DNA of 64,000 bases, taken from NCBI GenBank assembly GCA_015501055.1, contig JADNYV010000065.1:1-64000 (forward strand). The letters run 5' to 3'. Position 1 is the first letter of the stretch; the number at the start of each line of letters is the position of its first letter. This DNA comes from Mucidula mucida. Its lineage: Eukaryota > Basidiomycota > Agaricomycetes > Agaricales > Physalacriaceae. The position numbers were made by a program, and so were the translations under genes. The notes beneath the pieces were generated by a model. The model was not told where the DNA came from. It ran no database searches and saw nothing but the letters and a program-made list of their open reading frames with translations. Below, piece by piece: positions 53,519 through 64,000 of the stretch.

Positions 53519-54980
53519 CTAAAGGCTAGTATCCATCATATGCGATGGCTTCCTCCTCGACTTTACCGGAGTTGACTGCGTCCTCGTCAACCCCGGTGCC
53601 TGCTCCCCCGGCTCCGCCGTCAAATGCTCCAAATTGCTTCTCCAAAACCCCGTCCCCATCCCGGGCTCCTCCACACCCTCCATCGGCGCGCCATAAACCT
53701 CCTCGTAATCGAGCCGTCGTTTCAGTGCCGTGAGCTTCCTCTCTAACGTCTCTATGTGCTGTTCGCGCTGTTGTAGGGCGTCAAATACAAATGGGACACT
53801 GGATTTTGGGGTTGAATATGATAGGCTCTGTTCGAGTGGTGGGGCGGCAGAAGGAGGCGGTGGTTGAGGGTAAGTGTATTGAGTAGTAGGCCGAGAAACG
53901 GACGGGTGGGACACGTTCAATAGCGATAGTGGGCGAGTCGTAGTCAATGGTGGGCAAGTCGAGGTTACAGGTGTCGGTAGTATTGGTGCTGCGGTCGGCG
54001 GCGGTAAAGGCGATACGACTTTAGTAGGTGAAGGCGGAGGAGGAGGTGCCATGGCGGTATCCTGTTTATTGGCGGCAGTAATGGCAGCACCTGTCGATGG
54101 CACCTGACCAGCTCGCCAAGTCCGCGTCGCGCGCCACTGTTCTAGCCACTGGTAAGCAGACGTGCCGGGACTGTTTTGTCCTGAAGGATCCCATAACCAC
54201 TTGCCCTCGTTCTCCTTCAAGCCATCCATGAACTGTGCGATGCTGATGCCATCCTCGATCTGCTCTTCAGTGATACTAAAGCCTTTATGACCTTTCAACG
54301 CGATACGCGTCCATTCTGCGTAACATATAAGTCTTCGATCTTGATTGAGATATGAAAAAGAACGAACCGAGCGTTTTGATAGTGTCTTTTCGATACTCGT
54401 TTTCGCCGTATAGGTCCCAGAACTCCTTCAACTGCTTGGGATCCGAAATCAGCCAGCCCATCCTATACCGCACCAACACCCGATTGAACATCTCGCTCCT
54501 CCACATCTTTCCGATCCCCTTCTGCCCCGCCTCCTCCCGTGCCTCCAACAAAAAGGCGTTCGCCACCCGCCCCACGTGCAAAATCCCCAACTTGAAGTCC
54601 TCCCACTCCCCCGCCTGGAGCACGAGATACACGCTCCTCCACAAAAAGTTCGCCACAAACATCAGTGGAATACGATACACACTTGGAATAGTAGTCGTCG
54701 TCCCGTCAGCCGACATGATCGTGCTGAAGTACGATCGCTTCCCAGTAACATTGCGTCCGGGAACAGAGAACGAGTACGTGATGATGTACTCCATGATAGA
54801 GTCCGTCGTCCATGCGGCAGCGTCGGGATACGCCAGCTCGGCAGGGTGGGACCACGATGTGCCGTGCGCCGTGGCGGGCTCAGGGGAAGTCGTCGACGAG
54901 ACCTTTATAGCCACCGCCTCCGCCTCCTCCCGCTTCACAGTCGTCTGCCTTGTCGGATACGAATTGTTGTTTGTAGACAT
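53519..54980 (-). CDS. proline-rich protein with C-terminal coiled coil, unknown function
   Basis: Exon 1 54980-54368, 52 bp intron (54367-54316, GTTCGT...ACGCAG), exon 2 54315-53519; about 469 residues. ATG 54980 is the first in frame (MSTNNNSYPTRQTT). The N-terminal half is folded-looking: DSIMEYIITYSFSVPGRNV, PSVYRIPLMFVANFLWRSVY, MFNRVLVRYRMGWLISDP, and after the join EWTRIALKGHKGFSITEEQI. The C-terminal half is a Pro/Thr-rich linker (about residues 280-390), then a coiled coil (LQQREQHIETLERKLTALKR) and a basic end. No known domain recognised; probably intracellular. No damage seen. Confidence 0.6.
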
Positions 54981-55911
54981 GAATATTAAGTTGAGTGTTC
55001 AGAGTTAAGTGAAATGCTGTTGGATTGAGCATCAGAAGGCGTGGGCTACCTTTGCCACCGGGTGATGATGCTTACGTACCAGTACTGGGATGGGCTATGT
55101 CGAAAGGGCTCGCGTCGAGCGAGGGTGGCTATTGTATAATCGAAAACAAGTGCGCGAAACTGGAGTGAATGCTAGCCGAGAGGGTGAGAAACATTTTTTC
55201 ATAATCAGAGCACACGCACCGATTTGCAGGAGAAAGTGGTTAACAAAGACGAATAGAGTGGCTTATATGAGTACCAATGAGTGGATAAAGTCAAGGTGAG
55301 ACGAGAACAATGCACAGCTGGCGCTGAAATGACGAGCCGTGGGCGTTAAGAGCAAGATCGGACGTGATCGGACTTTCCTTTTCTGGCTCATACCGCCATC
55401 TGCCAATAGTTAGGATGCTTCTGCGGTGGTAGTGCAGTTCCTCATGAGGAGTAACGATGGCGACAGCGGCTGGCTTTGACTCAAGGTCGACGCGGTCCCA
55501 GACAGGACTCTTTCGGACACATAATGTCAAAATTGGCGATGCTCTTCGGGTTGACACCTGGACTGATAGTTATTCTTATGCGTGCCAGTGGAGGACTTCA
55601 AATGCGGAAAGTTAATTCAATTTATTGGCTCAGAAGCATCTGCCCGGAGAACGAAGAAGCCCGATGGATTTCCAGTCGAAATAGCTATGCGATACTTTGG
55701 ATTCAGCTCTTCTCCATGTCTTGTAATTGATTTGAGTCCCTTCGATTCTCACGCCTGGAAATGCCCCAAGGTCACTTACTGAAAGTATAATCCCAGATTA
55801 CGAGACATCATCAGCTGAAAGACGAAATACGTAGTTACCAGCACCAGACGCCCCCTAAGGAATCTAAAATGTTTTCTAGTTTATTCGGACTATAAGAATT
55901 ACCAACGACAT
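54981..55911. other. no confident gene
   Basis: Plus-strand frames at 55457-55615 (MATAAGFDSRSTRSQTG) and 55582-55782 (IQFIGSEASARRTKKPDGFP) could be exons of a small gene, but I see no clear join and no known family. Confidence 0.25.
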
Positions 55912-56691
55912 TCATGTTCGCTCCTTACTGTAGGCCTGACCAATGCTTTGCATGAACTCTTGCACCCTGCTCTCCCATGCGGCCGAAGACTTTACCATAT
56001 CAACCTCCACACAAAGATGGCACACGTCGCAATACGGCTGGATATGGTCTATGAGTTCCACCGGCATCGATGGCGTCAACTGCAAGCGGAGGCGACGGAT
56101 ATGCGGTAGCACCACCATGCTATTCATGATTCTCCCGCCCTGTGGAGTCTGACACTGCGCAGGGAGCCTGACATCCTCTAGCACCAACTCACGCAGATAA
56201 GGACACGCCGCGAGGATTTCCCCAAAATCGGTGGATAGCCCGCGAATGGAGAGACATGTGAGGTTTGGGCAACGAGAAATGGCGTCCAGGACCCGCCTGG
56301 ATACGTTGTCCTCGCCGCCGATGGAGGGATAGCGCGTCTCCAGTCGAATGTCGGTCAGGCGCGACTGGAGGAGCTTCATGATGCGTGTAATACGCGAAGA
56401 CGTGATCTCATTCATTAGCCACGTCGTGTGGCTAGTCGGATCAGCAAGCCAGGCGTCGACGAGTACGAGCTCCGTGACAGGAGGGAGCGGTCCCGACGAT
56501 TTCAGAAGGAAGGCGTCGAACTTCCATGCGACCTCCGCGCTGTGAAGCACGACGGTCCTCCATAGTAATGTGCGAGCAGCGTAGTAGAACGCACGGGAGA
56601 CGACAGCGCACTGGACCAATGTCTGCTTGTCGGGAACGTTGGCGAGGATGGCAGAGACAAGTTCCGGTGGGAGTCGAGGCACGATTGCCAT
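55912..56691 (-). CDS. F-box protein with leucine-rich C-terminal part
   Basis: I chose the ATG at 56691, which starts directly with MAIVPRLPPELVSAILANVP, the F-box, instead of the in-frame ATG at 56838 that adds 49 unlikely residues. Single exon, 259 residues. The F-box continues QCAVVSRAFYYAARTLLWRT. Leucine-rich repeat-like segments follow: PNLTCLSIRGLSTDFGEILA, CPYLRELVLEDVRLP, PHIRRLRLQLTP. Presumably a substrate receptor of an SCF ubiquitin ligase (nucleus or cytosol). It belongs to a different F-box lineage from genes A-E: no ITDVVPANFL start. Appears intact. Confidence 0.75.
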   Translation of the reverse strand: MAIVPRLPPELVSAILANVPDKQTLVQCAVVSRAFYYAARTLLWRTVVLHSAEVAWKFDAFLLKSSGPLPPVTELVLVDAWLADPTSHTTWLMNEITSSRITRIMKLLQSRLTDIRLETRYPSIGGEDNVSRRVLDAISRCPNLTCLSIRGLSTDFGEILAACPYLRELVLEDVRLPAQCQTPQGGRIMNSMVVLPHIRRLRLQLTPSMPVELIDHIQPYCDVCHLCVEVDMVKSSAAWESRVQEFMQSIGQAYSKERT

Positions 56692-57277
56692 GGCGCGTGA
56701 GTAGTGAAAGCGTGTCAGAGAAAAGGAGGACCACTTAAGTACCCGGTTACCCTGGTTTCGACCCTGCAGGACAGCTCCTTCAAGCGAAGTGTGGCACGAC
56801 GAAGTCTCTGTTAAAGCGGCCTTTAGTCTACTGGACATCCGTGAGACCTAGAAGAAGAGTAGGACCAATTGACGATGAGGAAAACTTATGCATGCAAGAA
56901 GAAACGAAGCCAAGATGCTGGTGAGACCTCTCGGTAGGTCCGCAGGAACCTACCTCTTCGCATAACAAGCCGGCCAAAACGGTATGACTCAGCAGGCCTA
57001 AACCCCTCAAGCTCCGTTTTGCCGATTCTCACGGCAACAGTGAAAGAACACGATTCGCAAGTACATGGCTAGTACATTTGAAGAAGGTTCTCCACACTAA
57101 AGCAACAGACCTAGGTGAAGACGTAGTTGTAATAAGAATAACCCTATCTCAGATACTGTGGCTAGAATACGAACGCAGTAACGAATTTATTCAGTTTTAT
57201 CTTCATCGCCGAACTCGCCTTTCCTGAGACGTTCTAGGCAGTCACTAAACGCGAGGTCCTTCGTCGGAGACTTATGC
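56692..57277. other. intergenic, possible 3' exon of the BTB gene
   Basis: No separate gene. A minus-strand frame 57277-57182 (KSPTKDLAFSDCLERLRKG) could be the true C-terminus of the BTB gene. Confidence 0.35.
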
Positions 57278-58059
57278 TTAAGGGCATAGTACTGCGTGGA
57301 ATATGTCGTAGTTGGCGGATGACAACGCGTCCAAACCTCTCGATGTAGCACCTACGCGAGCGTGAGTGGCAGATAGTTGATCAAGAAGGCAGTCACTAAC
57401 CCAAGCTTTGAATACCGTAGAGTCCAGTTCTTTGAGCGCATCTTCCACCTTTGTTGCGAGCGTTTGTAGAGCTATCTTGTCGATCTGAGCGTTATCCAAG
57501 AAGCCGACGGCGTAATTCAGCATTTCGACGGGATGTTTCTCTATGACATCTGCCGCCCTAGACAAAGGTGAGCTCGACTGGAGAACAGACATGACAGACA
57601 ATCAACGTACATCAATCTGATTTTGCAGATATTGATGGCAGATGCGATGCCGTACGTCTGGGCGGCGTGAGCGACGTCTTTGAGATCGGTGAAAGACAGA
57701 TCGGCCAGGTCGGGATGCGGAGGCTGTGGGTAGAGGTACCTGAAGAGTATTGCGAGGACCTTGCTCTCATAGGAGGATACCACGTCCGCGTCGGGGTCAA
57801 CTAGCTCGCCATCCTTCTCGGAGATGGATTGGTCGGATGAGGGGAGGGGAAAGGACGTGGTATTCGCCTTCACGTTAATGGTGTGAATGCGGAAAATGTC
57901 GCCATCTGACGACTTGATGGTAACGTCCGCATCAGGAGCGCAGACTAATACCCAGATATGAGGAGTGATACCAAGCTAACGTGCATACATACAGTCAGGA
58001 TGAGGTTTTCCGGACGAGTACGAGCGGGCTGGGGTATTCTTGGCCGGTACAGCGACCAT
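57278..58059 (-). CDS. BTB/POZ domain protein
   Basis: ATG 58059 (MVAVPAKNTPARSYSSGKPH). 48 bp intron (57992-57945, GTATGT...TATTAG), then the BTB core PDADVTIKSSDGDIFRIHTI, the VKANTTSFP and SKVLAILFRYLYPQPPHPDL segments, VAHAAQTYGIASAINICK. A short third intron near 57600-57570 joins SSPLSRAADVIEKHPVEMLN and KIALQTLATKVEDALKELDS. The last part is ambiguous: either the frame stops at 57278, or an intron (GTTAGT...GCGTAG, about 57395-57350) leads to another end. Mushroom genomes carry many such BTB proteins, thought to be dimerising adaptors for CUL3 ligases or transcription; the exact role is unknown. Confidence 0.6.
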
Positions 58060-58223
58060 GTTTTCTGTCGGCAAGTGGGAGGACGGAGGCAGAGGAAAGG
58101 AGAGCAGCCTTGTCAAAGCCCTGCCTTTTAAATGCCATCGCGGTCAACAGCGAGTGTAATCGGCCCTGATCGGGTTGAAAGGAGGACTTAACGGTGATTG
58201 TCTAACAGTTTTACTTCCGCTTA

Positions 58224-59096
58224 ATGAATGTCTTTGATCTTTCACGCCCATCATGTCTGCTCGAGCGTGGAGCCTGCATTCCTCCTGATGTCTTTTATAA
58301 CATTCTGGAGAACGTAGATGACCTTACCTTTCTATGGACTACTTGCCGCTCTGTATCTCAAGACTTTCGGGCTGCAGTGGATCTCGTCCTTATACGCTGC
58401 CATCTTCCTAGAACTGTGCTTCTGATAGACTGTGGTCTTAATTGAATACAGTATGCAGTCCTTATCTTGCCTGTTGGCTTCGCATGTCTGCCAAAAGAGC
58501 ACGGAATGGTCTCGTTCAAGTCCTCATTCACGTTGTCCGGCCTTAATAGATCGAATCGCGCCGTTGCTGCGATGGACACATTCAAGAAACATCTACGTCA
58601 TAAGCTCGTAGAACGCCTGAAAGTCCAATTCCCGAAAGCAAATCTATCTCATCGTCCACGTAGCATCGTCCAGGTCAACAATTACGCTAACGACACGCGA
58701 CTATGTGATATGAAAGCCCAGTGGGATGAGCTACGGCTGACAATCAACTGGAAGAACACGTTTACTGACCTCTTTGCCGAGGAAGACGCTTACGAGTTGC
58801 ATATACGGAAAACGGTGAGCCACTGAACAAGTAAAGTTGACTGAGTGCTGAATATGTGATAGATGATCAACGACAACGAGGAGGTTCCGGATGTATACGA
58901 ATATAACATGGCTGAGCTGGACACGTCATATCCATACGGAGGCGTAGACGAGCTGAAACAGTTCATAGGCCCCAACGCGGAGCGGCGTGAAGAGCAAGAG
59001 AAGCGCTCGAGGCATGAGATTCGCGCCCTTAGGACTAGGCGAAACGTCGTGTTGGAGAGTGCTAAGGTGACTAGATTGGATGACATGTATGACTAG
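58224..59096 (+). CDS. F-box-like protein, in-frame stop at 58443
   Basis: The frame opens at 58224; a weak F-box-like start ACIPPDVFYNILENVDDLTF, TTCRSVSQDFRAAVDLVL and LPRTVLLIDCGLN is followed by TGA. The same frame continues with GFACLPKEHGMVSFKSSFTL, MDTFKKHLRHKLVERLKVQF and LRLTINWKNTFTDLFAEEDA. A 48 bp intron (58815-58862, GTGAGC...GATAG) joins MINDNEEVPDVYEYNMAELD and a charged helix to stop 59096. Either the TGA marks a pseudogene or the real start is downstream (for example ATG 58506). Confidence 0.5.
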
Positions 59097-59680
59097 AAGG
59101 AACTAGAAGCTTTGCAGCAGTTCGCGCCAATATTAACAGGGGCAGAGTATCTGGCGAGTCTTGGAGAATCATCACGGCACGAATCGGTTTCGTCATGATC
59201 GACTGAACCTTTGTTTTGTAGACATCAACGTAGCCGCCGGATAAGCCAATGTTCCATGATCAGTGGGCAAGAAACATTTTGAAGTATTGAAGAGGTAAGA
59301 GAAATATACGGAGCACCTGCGCCTACACTTCTGTAAGCTTCCACGGCTTTTCTTCCCACCGTCATTACGGGTTGCAGGAGATTTCTGCCACGGGTCACGG
59401 CACAGGTGCTGCCTTTTGTGAGTCCGTTTCACAATTGTCAATTGGCCTAAACAGACAACATCATTGAGCGCTTTGAGGTGGGCATATTCTGCATTTCAGC
59501 GTCTGACCAACGAAGGAATCAATTGACCCGGAAATTGTTTACTAAGACAGTTGAATGTCTATAGCGACTTCATACTCAAAAACACTCTTATTACACATTC
59601 AAAAGAGTTGTCTCCGTTTACTTGGCTATGGGAGCTGAGTAAGTATACGTCGAATCACCCCACAGAATTAAGTACTCACT
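59097..59680. other. intergenic, nothing recognised
   Basis: No ORF with a signature on either strand. Confidence 0.4.
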
Positions 59681-60110
59681 CTAGACCGAATCGCCGGAGA
59701 CTGTGGTGCAGTTAGGAGGAACTGCAACTTCAATTGGGCCAGGAGGGCAATACTCCGTTCCGGAGTCAAACACGCCCGAGTTCTGAATCAGCATGAGTAT
59801 TCTCTTGAGGATACAGAACATTATCAAAGCTAAACCAACATCGTAGAAGCAGCGCGTGATAGGTCCGTTAGCACCTTGGTCTCCGTATCTGGTGCAGAAA
59901 GATTCAGTATCTGCACAGCCATGCAAGAAAAGATGCATACCCGCAGAAACGGCGAGGGGGGTCAAGCGCGTAACCGGTACCTCCAAGGATGAGCTTGTAC
60001 CCAGCGAGGTCAGTCTGGGGGCAGATAGGGCATATTTGATAGATTGTGGCGCTCGCTGCCGAAGCGGCGATGACGAGGATAGCAGCACGGAGGATAGTAG
60101 AAGGGAACAT
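59681..60110 (-). CDS. small secreted cysteine-rich protein
   Basis: Three exons: 60110-59981, 59910-59840, 59782-59681; introns of 70 bp (GTACCG...GTGCAG) and 56 bp (GTTGGT...ATTCAG), all in frame; 100 residues. N-terminal signal peptide MFPSTILRAAILVIAASAAS. The mature part has six cysteines: IYQICPICPQTD, ESFCTRYGDQG, ITRCFYDN, EYCPPGPIE, PPNCTTVSGD. Mushrooms secrete many such proteins; some act as effectors or surface proteins, but no function is known here. The ATG lies 78 bp from the end of hAT copy 2, which may have displaced part of the promoter. Confidence 0.65.
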
Positions 60111-60505
60111 CTTTGCAAGTTGTAAGCGATGATAACATTTCCACCTCATTTCTCGTACTTATACCTTCTTTTCAAGAGCAGGGTCAGTAGAGTCGGACGC
60201 GAGTATAGAATAAAAAAAGTACTCACGAATAAACTCATACTCATCATGCAAGCCAAGAGTATACTCGCACGTGAGTAGAGTAGAGTCTAGAGTCTATGGT
60301 GAGTCTAGAGTTTCAGTTTGGGGCCACGAATACTCGATAGACTCATACTCATAAATATTCGTGAATACTCATGAGTATTCTTATATTCGTGAGTATTCGT
60401 GAGTATTCAGCTCCTAATATATATTTTTTGAACAAAATGAACCCCGTGAGCATTGAACCCACGGAGCTCAGCCATTTCTGTGCATCAGCACAACAACGAG
60501 TATAA

Positions 60506-60516
60506 CCACTGCGCCA
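60506..60516 (-). promoter_or_regulatory. A box of the tRNA-like segment in hAT copy 2
   Basis: Reverse complement of TGGCGCAGTGG; the B box lies at about 60449-60459 on the minus strand. Confidence 0.45.
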
Positions 60517-60741
60517 AAAGGGCATATTCATTATACAATTTCAGTCCAGATCACACATAATTAGGTAAAATGCCATTAGCAAAAAAAAGGACAAAGGCCA
60601 TGAAGGCCATACAAAATGTTGTGCTACAAACAAACCTGATGCGAGTACTGTTGCGAAGCGACGCATACGACGCATCAGGTGAAGAGTATGATACATCTAA
60701 TATACAAAAAAACTACAAAATCGTCCACAAAAACGAATACT

Positions 60742-61098
60742 CTACAGTCCGTGAGGAAGAAGGGGTGCGCGCCCGAAAACTGTAACGTAACAGTCCACAT
60801 AGTACTCAGCTAATCCGTACTCAACAGTCCGCATTTCCCGTTCTGACATCAGAGAGCCACAGATCAACTTGTGAGCGGCCTGTGAAGTTCCCGCCGGCAT
60901 TGGTGGAACACGACACCAGCGTCGCATCACCCGGTACAAAGCAGCCAGGACAGACGCGCGTCCCGTAAACGTTGCTGCCGCCAGCCCCATCCGACCCCAG
61001 TCAATGCTCTCCGGGACGACTCGGCCGTTGAAAAGTGCACCGAGAATCTGCATCTGGCGGTCACCGAAAGACGAGGCATCCAAATTGTCGTAAGGCAC
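60742..61098 (-). CDS. ORF of 118 codons in the foreign block of hAT copy 2
   Basis: Same product as the ORF at 47449-47805; unrecognised. Confidence 0.35.
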   Translation of the reverse strand: MPYDNLDASSFGDRQMQILGALFNGRVVPESIDWGRMGLAAATFTGRASVLAALYRVMRRWCRVPPMPAGTSQAAHKLICGSLMSEREMRTVEYGLAEYYVDCYVTVFGRAPLLPHGL

Positions 61099-62381
61099 TG
61101 CTTGCCCAAGAACGTGCGACAGTGCTTCTCTCGTCGAGCAAGTACTCCACGCTGCACGAAGTCATTCCCGTGTTCGACCTGCTCACCAAGGGTCTCGAGA
61201 AGCAGCTGCTTCGAACGGACATCCCCGTCGTGGTCCGCAAGGCTGTCCAGCGCGGCCTCATCGTTCTGGACAAGTATTACTCCAAAACGGATGATTCCGT
61301 GATGTGGAAGACTGCGATGCGTGAGTTTTCTCTCTTTTGGTTCAACCGCTTGTTAATTTTTGGTTTAGTGCTACACCCGAAGCATCGCGGGCACTACTTC
61401 ACGAATCAGAAGTGGGAGCAGGCGTGGATCGATACCGCTGTCAGCGCCGCTCGCAAAGTCTGGCAAGAGGATTACAAGCCACTCATCAAGGCAGTCCCAC
61501 CTCCGCCCGAGGTTGATTCGGACGACGACGCCTACGATATCTATGCTGCAGTTCATTCCTTCCCAGCCGTGTCTCAGACAGATCCATTCGATGCTTTTAT
61601 TTCAGCGGACGCCACGGATGACGATGGAATCGATTACTGGGTTTCGAAGTCCGCACCGCACAATGCGGAGTTTATCACCCCACAACAAGCCCTTGCCCGG
61701 ATGGCTCTCGACTTCTTGAGCTGTCCCGCCACTAGTACTGATGTCGAACGACTCTTCTCGCACAGTGGTCTTGTCGTCTCCAAACGACGACACAATCTCG
61801 CTGCGGACTCAATTCGAGAGACCACGATACTTGGACAGTGGCTTGCCATTGAGGATCTTGTCCCCGAGCAGAAGATTGCGAAGTTCTTGCACAATCGGAA
61901 GTTACGGAAGAAGGATTTGAATGAGGACCTCTCGACCGACTGGACGGATTCGGATGCAGACGCAGACGGAGGTGACGATTCCTCGGAGGATGCTGCACCG
62001 ATGGATGTTTCCGATTCAGAGGTGGAGGTTGTCGAGGAGGTTGTCGAGGAGGATGAGGTTGTCGAGGAGGACGAGGTGGTTGACGAGGATGAGGTGGTTG
62101 ACGAGGATGGGGATGATGTTGAGGAGAACTTGTGGACCAAGAGGAAGGGGAAGGGCAAGGCTGTTGCACAGTCGGAGGAGATGGACTTTTCTGATTTCCG
62201 CGATGGTATGGATCCTGTCTCAGAGTTTGACACGGGTCATGATGGTGATGTTGAGATTGACGATGATGACGATGATCTCTATGAAACGATTGAGCAGGTA
62301 GTTTTGGTTCGACGGCGCAAGCCTGCTTCTTCACCTCAGGATACTACTGATATGGATGCTACTGATATGGATATAACTTGA
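61035..62381 (+). CDS. hAT transposase, C-terminal half (copy 2)
   Basis: Same 448-codon frame as copy 1, including the in-frame 48 bp intron (61321-61368), the dimerisation domain and the acidic tail. The N-terminal catalytic half is again absent. Confidence 0.8.
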   Translation: MHRESASGGHRKTRHPNCRKALLAQERATVLLSSSKYSTLHEVIPVFDLLTKGLEKQLLRTDIPVVVRKAVQRGLIVLDKYYSKTDDSVMWKTAMREFSLFWFNRLLIFGLVLHPKHRGHYFTNQKWEQAWIDTAVSAARKVWQEDYKPLIKAVPPPPEVDSDDDAYDIYAAVHSFPAVSQTDPFDAFISADATDDDGIDYWVSKSAPHNAEFITPQQALARMALDFLSCPATSTDVERLFSHSGLVVSKRRHNLAADSIRETTILGQWLAIEDLVPEQKIAKFLHNRKLRKKDLNEDLSTDWTDSDADADGGDDSSEDAAPMDVSDSEVEVVEEVVEEDEVVEEDEVVDEDEVVDEDGDDVEENLWTKRKGKGKAVAQSEEMDFSDFRDGMDPVSEFDTGHDGDVEIDDDDDDLYETIEQVVLVRRRKPASSPQDTTDMDATDMDIT

Positions 62382-62638
62382 TACACTTACGACCTACTTA
62401 CTTTAATCTTCACTGTCTTTATGTTTGAATTTGCTTGCTGATACGTGAGTATACTCGAGTATACTCGGATCGTACTCGAGTACTCGAATACTCGAGACTC
62501 ATGAAGTACTCTCGAGTAGAGTAGATATTCGAGTAGAGTCTCGAGTGAAGACTCGAGTCTTGAGTATTGGGTTTGAGGTAAGAGTTACTCATACGATGAG
62601 TCCGAATATACTCGAGTATGGACTCGTGTCCATCTCTA

Positions 62639-63142
62639 GCTGATACTCACTCTTAATAGCGCTCATTTATGTATCGAGCTCGACTTTAGTCGCACGAGAT
62701 CTCAGGATGTGGTATGCCTCAGGACACGGACCCGTTCAGCGGCCTGGCGCGGCTTCAGCCAGCGTAGTCTTGTAGCCCAATGTTTGACAAGAATGATATA
62801 GTTGAGGTCACAGCATCGCCACAGTGGGGTTGACCTCAGTGGACGTATAATCTACAAGCGCTTATGGAGGATCACATAAATAGGAGGAAAACATTATGAA
62901 CCAGTCGAAACGATACTTCAGTCCTGGTATAGCATCTTCAAATTCAGCTCGTCGCTAGAGAAAAGATAACATGAGCCTCTTCGCCCTCGAGCGCGGCGAG
63001 CTTTGACCGCTCTGACATGAAGACTACTGCGTTGATGATCTGGCCGAGGGCGGTCAGGACGCATAATTCCAACCAAGGGACTTTGATTTTTCCTCAGTCA
63101 ATGGGGTAGACTCAGCTAAAAGTCAATCACAATGAACGGCAT
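62639..63142. other. intergenic, nothing recognised
   Basis: No ORF of interest between hAT copy 2 and the promoter region of F-box E. Confidence 0.4.
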
Positions 63143-63170
63143 GCCGGCATGGATGCGTCAATCACATGAC
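63143..63170 (+). promoter_or_regulatory. conserved upstream motif of F-box E
   Basis: GCCGGCAT then GTCAATCACATGAC, 120-145 bp before the ATG, followed by CCAGAACCACCACGACCGCC near 63200, as in gene C. Confidence 0.5.
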
Positions 63171-63287
63171 AACAGTTACTAACAAGGGACGACTCTCCAG
63201 AACCACCACGACCGCCTCCTTGCGATACATGTAAGCTTCATCCTCTGCTTCATAGAGATCTCTGATTGAAACAGAGAAAGCATTGCA

Positions 63288-64000
63288 ATGAACCCTCACC
63301 TCAATGCGTCTCGCATCACGGACGTCGTGCCCGCCAACTTTCTTTGTGACCATCAAACGATGCAAAAAATCGCCGAGTCACAAGTGGTGGATGAAAAGGC
63401 GCTTTGTTTGTTGGAGACGAATCTCTCCGTACTCGAATCGCGCCAACGACGCCTACAGGATGATCCAGCAGCCGTTGAACGGCTCATTTCGGAGGCAGTC
63501 GCCGAACAGACGCGTCTATGCTCCTCCATCGAGACTCATAAATCCCCTTCTTACCCGTTCCCCAGTCCGCGCTCTTCCAGGAGAGGTCCTGAGCGAGATT
63601 TTGCTTCATTACATTGCCCTTTCCCAATCCAGGCAGAGAACCGTCTTCAGAGAGATCGTTGCTTCTTACAGGACCCACAGTCTTATCCTGCAGGTCTGCC
63701 GTCGGTGGCGCGCTACAGCTCTGGCTGATCCTCGGCTGTGGACTACGATCCCTTTGATTGGTTCAGGCGAGGACTTTGACGACGACGAGGAAGAAGAAGA
63801 CTCATTTGCCCATCCCATGATCACCGGGTCGCCTCAAGAGCGGGCCGCCTACTGGAAAGCTTTGGAGAAGACCCTACACCAAACGTCTTCTCTCCCCTTA
63901 CAAATACTCTTACATTTCAATGCACGCGGTAGCATCGGCAATCCCGACGACGCAATCTCCTCGCTACAGACATTCGTTCGTGTGTTCCCACGAGCAAACA
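63288..64000 (+). pseudogene. F-box gene E, partial at window end, one frameshift
   Basis: ATG 63288: MNPHLNASRITDVVPANFLC, coiled coil with SNLSVLESRQR-type spacing, then HKS. One extra C in the run at about 63543-63547 shifts the frame. With that base ignored the family frame continues as SPVRALPGEVLSEILLHYIA, VCRRWRATALADPRLW (arginine intact, unlike C and D), an acidic insert (FDDDEEEEDSFAHP) and QTSSLPLQILLHF up to the window edge. A single-base error in the assembly would explain this; otherwise it is a young pseudogene. Confidence 0.65.

Larger units (their letters stand above)
60188..62638 (+). mobile_element. hAT element, copy 2
   Basis: 2451 bp, the same length as copy 1 and matching wherever compared (both ORFs, tRNA-like segment, ends TAGAGTCGGACGCGAGT and ...TCCATCTCTA), in opposite orientation. 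The flanks are AGGGTCAG and GCTGATAC, which are not an 8-base duplication. Confidence 0.85.

Noticed and set aside
1..64000. CRISPR arrays, rRNA genes, bacterial operators
   Set aside because: No regular spaced repeats or rRNA sequence; introns and element types are eukaryotic.

Overview
The window is nuclear DNA of a filamentous fungus, almost certainly a mushroom-forming basidiomycete (Agaricomycetes). Evidence: genes are split by many 45-60 bp GT-AG introns; there is an expanded family of F-box proteins with a coiled-coil start and an 'ITDVVPANFL' signature; a KDZ-type DNA transposon has a CxC zinc cluster; and there are TTAGGG-type telomere-like repeats. No bacterial operons, rRNA genes, CRISPR arrays or genuine tRNA genes were seen. 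Most of the window is accessory DNA: a cluster of paralogous F-box genes, most of them broken, a second lineage-specific family of unknown function (called family H here), and layers of transposable elements.

Layout. 1-74: 3' end of a Ty3/gypsy LTR ending inside F-box gene A. 75-3905: F-box pseudogenes A and B, a family H remnant and an F-box scrap. 5558-6204: a conserved two-exon gene. 6531-9390: a tandem segmental duplication carrying family H members H1 and H2, separated by a MITE-like inverted repeat with telomere-like repeats inside. 10362-10983: H3. 12132-19183: F-box gene C, split by gypsy element 1 (12985-18297, duplication GGCCA). 21048-22006: a helical-bundle protein resembling the N-terminus of fungal NLR/MLKL proteins. 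22462-23402: an intact seven-exon AhpC/TSA (PRXL2-like) gene.

23735-52148: F-box gene D, split by a 26.7 kb nest. Gypsy 2 (24308-51034, duplication GAATC, same family as gypsy 1) contains a Ty1/copia element (27285-48613, duplication CCTGT). The copia contains a 13.4 kb KDZ transposon (29881-43317) with 544 bp terminal inverted repeats, a transposase gene and two passenger genes. One passenger is split by a third LTR element, gypsy 3 (32637-36263, duplication GATGG, LTRs that read as identical). The copia 3' untranslated region also holds a 2451 bp hAT element (45909-48359, duplication CTTTGGCT).

52559-60110: a gene-dense stretch with H4, a proline-rich protein, an F-box/LRR-like protein, a BTB protein, a possible second F-box-like protein and a small secreted cysteine-rich protein. 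60188-62638: a second hAT copy of the same length in opposite orientation. 63288-64000: F-box gene E, running off the window.

The host genes do not form a pathway. The coherent stories are the repeated hits of one gypsy family on one F-box family, a readable order of insertions, and several priming or cargo signals inside the elements: self-priming in gypsy 1/2, half-tRNA priming in copia, full tRNA priming in gypsy 3, KDZ passengers, and captured DNA plus Pol III boxes in hAT. No tool was run: exon joins, alignments and family names come from reading the sequence.
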